From: an uncultured Clostridia bacterium
GTDB taxonomy: Bacteria; Bacillota; Clostridia; Oscillospirales; Ruminococcaceae
Assembly: GCA_947630315.1 (NCBI GenBank)
Contig: CANRHA010000051.1
Coordinates: 1-9,807, forward strand
Direction: 5' to 3'
DNA length: 9,807 nt
In this document: positions 5,294 to 9,807 of the stretch, in pieces
Numbering within the stretch: position 1 is the stretch's first letter
Layout: every line of letters begins with the position of its first letter
Notes under the pieces: generated by a model
Seen by the model: only the letters and a program-made list of their open reading frames with translations
Told to the model about the DNA's origin: nothing
The model's database searches: none
Translations under genes and position numbers: made by a program

Positions 5294-5390
5294 CCCCGGG
5301 CGAAGCCCGCCCCGCGCGGCGCGCGGGGCCAGCGGCAGCTGCGCTGCCGCAGCGGCGGCCCCTCCGGGGCCGCCGGGGCTTCGCCCGGGG
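5294..5390. repeat. Cloverleaf palindromic element, copy B
   Basis: A perfect 15 bp outer stem, CCCCGGGCGAAGCCC (5294-5308) with its complement (5376-5390), encloses three hairpins: GCCCCGCGC (5309-5317/5321-5329), GCGGCAGC (5332-5339/5343-5350) and CGGCGGCCCC (5353-5362/5366-5375). Loops are three bases. Stem sequences differ from copy A in places while pairing is kept. Confidence 0.88.
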
Positions 5391-5419
5391 TTCCGGCAGA
5401 CAAACCGGACATATGAGCT

Positions 5420-6463
5420 TTATTTAAGCGGAATGTACACCGACGAGATCTTATCGCTCGGGCCCGCGGGGTTCAGCTCGAGGGCGAGGTCGCCGTAAAC
5501 GTAGTAGTTGTTTACCGGAAATCCCACCGTCACGGTTTTTGTCTCCTTAGCTCCAAACAGACTCGCGCCGTAGAACACCTCCCTGAGATACGCTTCAACG
5601 CTGCCGTACCTTTCTATGGCGCTGTTTTGTATCTCCTCGCGCTTTTCGTCGCTTATATTTCCTCCCAAGGTCATGCCGTAAAACGTATCGTAGTCAAAGT
5701 ACCTGTCGCTCAAATAGCACACTTCCTCGCCGTATTCGTATTCGCGGTAGCTTGCCGAAACCACTTCCCCGTCTATAGATATCGGCAGGTCGAGCATTTC
5801 GCCGCCGACGAGCCTTAGCGAGGAAAGAAACTTTACCGCCTGCTCGTCGCTGTTGTTGGTTATGTCTACCGTCAGAAATACCCATTTATAGCCGTTTCCT
5901 GGGCCGGTGTAACGCCCGTCGTCATCTATGCATTCCTTTACCGTCAGCCATCTTGAATCGTCGCCCTCGGGGTGAATATAATCCTCCTCGCCGCCGTCGT
6001 CAAAGCTTACGGCAAGATTCCCGCCCGAGATGTCCGCCTTTGTTATCCCCTCAGGGAACTTGTCGCTTATCATCACGCTTTTAAGGGTGTAGGTGAAATC
6101 CCCGTAACCGGCGTAGTTTTCATTCCAAATGCGGTAGGGTATGTCTATATAAGTCTCTATTTCGACGTCCTCTCCCGCGGCTATTCTCTCATCATAAGAA
6201 CGCTCCACCTCTACCGTTACGGCGGCGTTATCTTCGACCGGCGCGGTTGAGGCGAAGTCGGGAACGGCTGCATCGTTTTCAGGCGCGGGCTTTAACCCCA
6301 GCGTCTTAACTGCGGCGGCGCATATTCCAACCGCCAGAGCGCAGCAGGCTGCCGCGGCGGCGTATTTTATCCATGAGCGGGATCTTCTTTTATATTCAAA
6401 CACTTCTTCAATAAACGCCTCGTCTATTTCGCCGAGTTCCTTGGAAACCCTGTAGTTTTTCAT
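5420..6463 (-). CDS. Single-pass membrane anti-sigma factor, cassette 3
   Basis: Predicted membrane partner of the sigma factor at 6460-7017. The 347 residues have a cytoplasmic head (1-31, MKNYRVSKELGEIDEAFIEE then VFEYKRRSRS) close to that of cassette 1, a membrane segment rich in Ala and Cys (about 32-52, with Cys40, Cys41 and Cys48), and an extracytoplasmic domain that does not resemble the other two. Around 191-212 it reads GYKWVFLTVDITNNSDEQAV, a pattern typical of DUF4352-like immunoglobulin-fold domains, which are often extracellular; that assignment is tentative. The ATG start overlaps the sigma stop as ATGA, with AAAGGAG upstream. The shared head with a different ectodomain suggests the same inhibition mechanism coupled to a different signal. 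The role is inferred. Confidence 0.72.
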   Translation of the reverse strand: MKNYRVSKELGEIDEAFIEEVFEYKRRSRSWIKYAAAAACCALAVGICAAAVKTLGLKPAPENDAAVPDFASTAPVEDNAAVTVEVERSYDERIAAGEDVEIETYIDIPYRIWNENYAGYGDFTYTLKSVMISDKFPEGITKADISGGNLAVSFDDGGEEDYIHPEGDDSRWLTVKECIDDDGRYTGPGNGYKWVFLTVDITNNSDEQAVKFLSSLRLVGGEMLDLPISIDGEVVSASYREYEYGEEVCYLSDRYFDYDTFYGMTLGGNISDEKREEIQNSAIERYGSVEAYLREVFYGASLFGAKETKTVTVGFPVNNYYVYGDLALELNPAGPSDKISSVYIPLK

Positions 6464-7017
6464 TTTGATTCTTCTCCTTTCGCATAAACCGTTTCTTTAA
6501 GCTTTTTTCTCGCCCGAAAAAGTATCGACGTGACCCTGGCGCGCGTTATCCCGAGGTCGGCGGCAATTTCGGGAACGCTGTCGAAAAAGAAATATCTCTT
6601 TAAAAAAACCGCGCGGTCGAGAGGGCGCATACCCCGCAAAAAGCCGTCGAGCAGCAGCTTAAGGTCGATATTTTCAAACGGACGGCCGCTGTCTTTATCG
6701 GGAAGAACAGCTTCAAGCTCGTCGAGCAAAAGCTCGGAACCGCAATTTCTTTTTTGAGCAAGGTTGTATTCAAGCTGTTTAAAGGCGGCGTTTCTTGCGG
6801 TCTTACAGGCGTACGCCCGAAGGTTCTGCGGGTTGGCGGGCGGTATGTTCTGCCATAGCCTCATCAGCGTGTCGTTTAAGACTTCCTCGGCGTCGCTGCG
6901 GCTTCCGGTAAGCTTTTCCGCGATCGAATATAAAAGCCTGCCGTACTTTGCCCTTACCGCCTCTATCGCAAGCTCCTGCCGCGCCAAAAACATCTCAACT
7001 ATCTTTTCGTCCTCCAG
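6460..7017 (-). CDS. ECF-type RNA polymerase sigma factor, cassette 3 (CTG start)
   Basis: Alternative sigma factor with region 2 (about 15-90: AEEVLNDTLMRLWQNIPP, YACKTARNAAFKQLEYN) and region 4 (about 126-178: FLKRYFFFDSVPEIAADLG, helix TRARVTSILFRARKK). The first ATG is at 6993, but I place the start at CTG 7017-7015. Translation from there adds (M)EDEKIVE, matching MEDERIIG and MEDAKIVE of the paralogues; the protein becomes 185 residues and collinear with them. AAAGGAG lies 9 bases upstream of the CTG, whereas the ATG has no well-spaced site. Between the upstream in-frame stop (7077-7075) and 6993 there is no ATG, GTG or TTG in frame. The anti-sigma gene overlaps by ATGA. The gene is separated from the esterase operon by a terminator. 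Confidence 0.85.
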   Translation of the reverse strand: MEDEKIVEMFLARQELAIEAVRAKYGRLLYSIAEKLTGSRSDAEEVLNDTLMRLWQNIPPANPQNLRAYACKTARNAAFKQLEYNLAQKRNCGSELLLDELEAVLPDKDSGRPFENIDLKLLLDGFLRGMRPLDRAVFLKRYFFFDSVPEIAADLGITRARVTSILFRARKKLKETVYAKGEESK

Positions 7018-7044
7018 GTCTATCCTCTCCTTTCCGACCTCGTC

Positions 7045-7076
7045 TATATGATCCGGAAAATCGGCGCAAGTGTTTC
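7045..7076 (-). promoter_or_regulatory. Candidate ECF promoter P3
   Basis: Minus strand GAAAC (7076-7072), 17 bases, then GGATCATATAGA (from 7054). The first two -10 bases are GG instead of CG; with a 16-base spacer they become CGG. It lies directly after the esterase operon terminator. Confidence 0.45.
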
Positions 7077-7090
7077 ATGAAAACAAAAAA

Positions 7091-7125
7091 TTTCAAAATA
7101 AAGCCCCTCCGAGATAAGAGGGGCT
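7091..7125 (-). terminator. Intrinsic terminator of the esterase operon
   Basis: Minus strand AGCCCCTC (7125-7118) pairs with GAGGGGCT (7109-7102), followed by TTATTTTG and, after AAA, another T run. It starts about 35 bases past the stop of the lipoprotein esterase gene. Confidence 0.8.
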
Positions 7126-7159
7126 GAAAGATGACCTTTTTAAGATTTGAGCCTGAATA

Positions 7160-8383
7160 TTATTCCGCCCAGAACCCGGTGAGCATATCGTAAGCGTATT
7201 CGCCCATTTTGGCGTAGCCGTCGGGGTTGGGGTGGAGGTTATCGAGGCTGTACTCCGCTTTAAGGGCAGAGGGGTCGGCGGGGTCTGAAAGCTCGGCGGC
7301 AAAATCTATAACGCCGTCAAACTTGCCCTTATTTAATATCCAGTCGTTCACGCTCAGTCTTATCTGCTCGTGAAGCTCCGAATAGTACCCGTTTCCGTTT
7401 ACCGGCATTATCGTTCCCGCGTAGATCTTTATGCCCTTTTCGTGGCATTTGTCTATCATGATCTTGTACTGCTCGGTCAGCGAATCGGAGATGTCTTCGT
7501 TCGCGTAGCCTATGTCGTTTATTCCTATAAGGACAACAACGTACCTTATCCCGGGAACGTTCAGAACGTCGCGCTCAAAGCGGTCCTTTGCCGCCGTTCC
7601 GAGGCCGCCGAACACCGAGTTGCCGCCTATGCCCTCGTTGATCACCGATATGTTTTCGGTCTCGGGATCTTCCTTGAGCTTTCTCGCCAAAACATCGGTC
7701 CAGCGGTCGAAGCCGTTGGTGGTCGAGCCGTAGCCGTCGGTGATGGAATCGCCGAACAGAACGAGGCTCTTTGTTCCGGCCTCCGCCCATACGTCAAGCT
7801 CGGAGATAAAGTACCAGCTCGTCATCGTCTCCTCGGCGGTGAATGATTCGTCCGAAACGTGATCGCCCGAAATGATCCAGGTGCTGCATCTTGCGCCGGT
7901 GTGACTTGTCGGGGTGCTTCCGGCGAACGCGCCGAACTTTATTGTAACCGCGAGGTCGTCCATGGCGTCAAAGGTAAAGTCTATCTCGTCAGAAACAACA
8001 GTTTCGCCTACGGGAATGTCAAACGCCGCCGCGCCGCCGAAGGTAACGGCGGTGTCGGTCGAGAGGTCTATGGCGTTTTCGCCGGCCTGATTCAGATGTG
8101 CTATGTGGATGGATTCGACCTGAGCGGGAATGTCGCCGTATTCGTTTGAAAGGGTGATCTTGATTTTGTCGCCGCCTATCGTCGGCCTTATCTGCTGCCT
8201 TACGGTGCTTTCTTTAAGCGGAGGGTTTAAGGGGAGGTTCTCGGCTTCGGCCTTAAGCTGAGCCGAACCCCATGACGCCACCCAGCCGTCTTCATCGGGA
8301 ATGGTGACTTCGCCGCATGAACAGAGCATAAGCGCCATTGAAGCCGCAAGAATTAACGAAATTATCTTCTTAAAAACGTTCAT
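7160..8383 (-). CDS. Lipoprotein SGNH/GDSL hydrolase, XynE-like
   Basis: Predicted surface-anchored esterase of the SGNH superfamily, probably removing acyl (acetyl) groups from plant carbohydrate; the substrate is inferred from XynE-like relatives. The 407 residues begin with a lipoprotein signal peptide (basic KK at 5-6, hydrophobic 7-20, lipobox LCSC with Cys23). An N-terminal beta-rich domain (about 33-200: WVASWGSA, TVRQQIRPTIGG, ITLSNEYG) precedes the catalytic domain. Catalytic blocks: GDSITDG with Ser213, GIGGNS (251-256), GINDIG with Asn289, and DNLHPNPDGY with Asp381 and His384, so the active site looks complete. The ATG start has AAAGGAG nine bases upstream, inside the end of the preceding gene; the intergenic gap is 3 bases. 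It is a paralogue of the upstream SGNH gene, with the same two-domain order, and an operon is likely. Confidence 0.88.
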   Translation of the reverse strand: MNVFKKIISLILAASMALMLCSCGEVTIPDEDGWVASWGSAQLKAEAENLPLNPPLKESTVRQQIRPTIGGDKIKITLSNEYGDIPAQVESIHIAHLNQAGENAIDLSTDTAVTFGGAAAFDIPVGETVVSDEIDFTFDAMDDLAVTIKFGAFAGSTPTSHTGARCSTWIISGDHVSDESFTAEETMTSWYFISELDVWAEAGTKSLVLFGDSITDGYGSTTNGFDRWTDVLARKLKEDPETENISVINEGIGGNSVFGGLGTAAKDRFERDVLNVPGIRYVVVLIGINDIGYANEDISDSLTEQYKIMIDKCHEKGIKIYAGTIMPVNGNGYYSELHEQIRLSVNDWILNKGKFDGVIDFAAELSDPADPSALKAEYSLDNLHPNPDGYAKMGEYAYDMLTGFWAE

Positions 8384-8386
8384 ATT

Positions 8387-9559
8387 TTATTTCTCCTTTG
8401 AAATAAATTCCTTAAGATGTTCGTATACGGTCTTTCCGACATATTTATAACCGCCGTCGTTGAAGTGGAGGTTGTCGTTCCACACCGAAACGTACTTTTT
8501 ATCCATCGTCTCCTCGTCGTCGGCTGAGGCGACTGCCGCCGCGAGGTCTATATAGCCGTCAAAGCCGGAGGCGGAGGATTTTATAAAGTTGTTGACCGTT
8601 TTTCTTATGCTTTCATGGAGCGTGCTGTAGTAGCCGTTGCCCTTGAACGGGGTTATGGTGCAGCCGTAGATCTTTATGCCGTTTTTGTGGCAGCGCTCGA
8701 TCAGGGATTTGTATTCGCTTATGATGTTTCCGGAGATGTCGGAGGAGGCCGCGCCTATGTCGTTTACGCCCATCAGCAGAACGCAGTACTTAACGCCCGG
8801 GACCTTTAAAACGTCGCGGTTCGCGCGGCGGGAGCCTGCGATATCTCCGCCGTAGATGTAAAGCGCCGTAGCACCTATTCCCATATTTACGACCGAGAGA
8901 TTTTTCATCTTGCTGTCGGCCTGAAGCTGTCTTGCAAGCTCGTCGGTATACCTTGCAAAGGCGTTTGTCGTGACGCTTGCGCCGTCGGTGAGGGAATCGC
9001 CGAGGCAGACTATTGCGCCGCTGCCGGGTTCCGCGAGGGTATCAAGCCCGCAGATGTAGTACCACGCGGTCATAGTCTTTCCGCCCGAGAGGCTCTCGTC
9101 GTTTACATGGTTGCCGGACACCACCCATGTCGAACACCTTGAAGCCGTATGGCAGCTGAGGGTGGTCATCGTCGAGGGCGCCTTGCCGAGCTTCATGGTT
9201 ATTGCAAGATCGGTAAGCGGATCGAACTCAAATTCAAGGGCGTCGGTGGTTATCCTCTTGCCCGAAGGAACCTTGAACGAGGCGCTGCCGTCGAGGGTAA
9301 GAGCCTTTATCGTAGATGTGTCTATGGCGCTGCTCTTGGGGTCTTTGAGCTTTGCTATTGTTATCGATTCTATTTCAAGGTCGGTCGAGCCGTGCTCGTT
9401 GGAAATGGTAAGCCTTAAGGTCTCGCCGCCCATGCTTACTCTTATCTGCTGGCGCAGGGTACTGTTTTCCAATGACGGGTTTTTGGGGATCTGCTCGTCC
9501 TCATTTGTCGGCGTTAGTATGGCGGTTCCCCATGTTTCGACCCAGACGGTTTTTTTCAC
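8387..9559 (-). CDS. SGNH/GDSL hydrolase, XynE-like, C-terminal part of an SH3b protein
   Basis: Second predicted carbohydrate-type esterase. From the GTG at 9559 it gives 390 residues: a beta-rich N domain (about 6-175: WVETWGTA, STLRQQIRVSMGG, RLTISNEHG) and a catalytic domain with GDSLTDG (Ser189), NMGIG (225-229), GVNDIG (Asn266) and DNLH (Asp362, His365). All SGNH blocks are present. No signal peptide follows the GTG. The frame is open further upstream to 9736 and encodes a Thr/Ala linker and half of an SH3b domain, so the ancestral protein was longer and presumably secreted. AGGAGG lies 11 bases before the GTG, so an internal restart is possible but would give a cytoplasmic enzyme. If the frameshift at about 9729-9740 is a sequencing error, this is one intact secreted enzyme extending beyond the window. 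Confidence 0.8.
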   Translation of the reverse strand: MKKTVWVETWGTAILTPTNEDEQIPKNPSLENSTLRQQIRVSMGGETLRLTISNEHGSTDLEIESITIAKLKDPKSSAIDTSTIKALTLDGSASFKVPSGKRITTDALEFEFDPLTDLAITMKLGKAPSTMTTLSCHTASRCSTWVVSGNHVNDESLSGGKTMTAWYYICGLDTLAEPGSGAIVCLGDSLTDGASVTTNAFARYTDELARQLQADSKMKNLSVVNMGIGATALYIYGGDIAGSRRANRDVLKVPGVKYCVLLMGVNDIGAASSDISGNIISEYKSLIERCHKNGIKIYGCTITPFKGNGYYSTLHESIRKTVNNFIKSSASGFDGYIDLAAAVASADDEETMDKKYVSVWNDNLHFNDGGYKYVGKTVYEHLKEFISKEK

Positions 9560-9807
9560 GGTGTTTTCAACCTCCTGTTTTTTCGATTCTTCTGTTTTTT
9601 CGGTCTTTGCTGCGGTCGCAGCTGCAGCGGTAGTCGTGGCTGCGGTGGTAACGGCGGGTTTGGTTTCGCTTAGGTAGCTTCCTCCAACAAAATATTCTCC
9701 GCCTTTGAATTTAATTCTGTACCAGCCGTTTTCACATCACCCGGGCGTACCTGCGAGAAGGTTTGTGTCGGGCTGTTGTGAATCTCCTGCTCGCTGTTGA
9801 AGAACCC
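9560..9807 (-). pseudogene. SH3b domain and linker, upstream part of the SGNH gene, frameshifted
   Basis: In frame with the SGNH gene, upstream of its GTG, the minus strand reads CENGWYRIKFKGGEYFVGGS YLS (9736 downward), the second half of a bacterial SH3b cell-wall-binding domain. A linker rich in Thr and Ala (SETKPAVTTAATTTAAAATA) and a charged stretch KTEKTEESKKQ follow. The frame is stopped by TGA at 9739-9737. Further upstream another frame, 9807 to about 9733, has the G/C-rich third positions of this genome and reads EQEIHNSPTQTFSQVRPGDV, compatible with the first half of an SH3b domain. One extra base in the A4 run (plus-strand TTTT, 9729-9732) would join the frames. Mutation, sequencing error or a natural frameshift are all possible. 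Confidence 0.6.

Larger units (their letters stand above)
5098..5390 (+). repeat. Composite repeat element, copy B
   Basis: Module order on the plus strand: TAGA heptads (5098-5133), core (5134-5253) with GCGGAAAGCAAAAGGGCGTG and CTGCCCCTGCCGCAAGC, CTGA heptads (5254-5288), cloverleaf (5294-5390). Its core and heptads are the near-identical inverted partner of 3034-3318. It fills 5090-5419, where I see no gene. Confidence 0.82.

Noticed and set aside
6460..6993. ATG at 6993 as the start of sigma 3
   Set aside because: It would remove eight conserved residues and has no well-spaced ribosome site. The upstream CTG has both the spacing and the paralogue alignment.
7093..7302. 69-residue minus-strand frame rich in Pro and Thr
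   Set aside because: It overlaps the 3' end of the lipoprotein esterase gene in another frame and runs into the terminator.
9111..9677. 188-residue plus-strand frame with hydrophobic C-terminus
   Set aside because: Antisense of the SGNH gene and its Thr/Ala linker. The hydrophobic Ala/Val run is the complement of the linker codons.

Overview
The window looks like a chromosomal segment of a Gram-positive anaerobe of the Clostridia, most likely a gut Ruminococcus/Oscillospiraceae-type organism. This is inferred from strong AAAGGAGG ribosome binding sites, frequent TTG/GTG starts, G/C-rich third codon positions, ECF sigma factors paired with single-pass clostridial-type anti-sigma proteins, and secreted XynE-like SGNH esterases, one attached to an SH3b domain by a Thr/Ala-rich linker. 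Every gene I can support lies on the minus strand, so transcription runs from right to left.

Right part (about 7090-9807): an esterase operon. A reading frame entering from the right edge encodes half of an SH3b domain and a Thr/Ala linker running in frame into an SGNH/GDSL hydrolase. That gene appears to carry a frameshift near 9729-9740, so the catalytic part is open only from 9736 and has a GTG restart at 9559. A second, lipoprotein-anchored SGNH hydrolase follows after 3 bases, and the operon ends in an intrinsic terminator at 7091-7125.

Middle and left (464-7076): three paralogous cassettes in tandem. Each is ordered terminator, ECF-like promoter, ECF sigma gene, then a membrane anti-sigma gene overlapping the sigma gene by ATGA. 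The three sigma proteins are collinear at 184-185 residues and all seem to start at non-ATG codons (TTG, TTG, CTG). Their promoters share AAC-N17-(C/G)G, which suggests autoregulation. The anti-sigmas share a short cytoplasmic head (MK-YR...G..D..F..EV) and one membrane segment. The ectodomains of cassettes 1 and 2 are related; that of cassette 3 is different.

Between the anti-sigma genes and the next terminators lie elaborate non-coding repeats: 1-463, 2133-3384 and 5090-5419. They are modular. There are at least eleven arrays of about five degenerate heptanucleotides (YAGANNN, in TAGA and CAGA flavours). Three GC-rich cloverleaf elements each have an outer stem enclosing exactly three hairpins. 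A core of roughly 120 bp is bounded by heptad arrays facing each other. There is also a direct repeat with a 22-24 bp palindrome and a four-copy GCGAATACC motif. Two copies of the roughly 290 bp composite flank sigma cassette 2 as inverted repeats. These repeats, with the tandem sigma cassettes they separate, are the most unusual part of the window.
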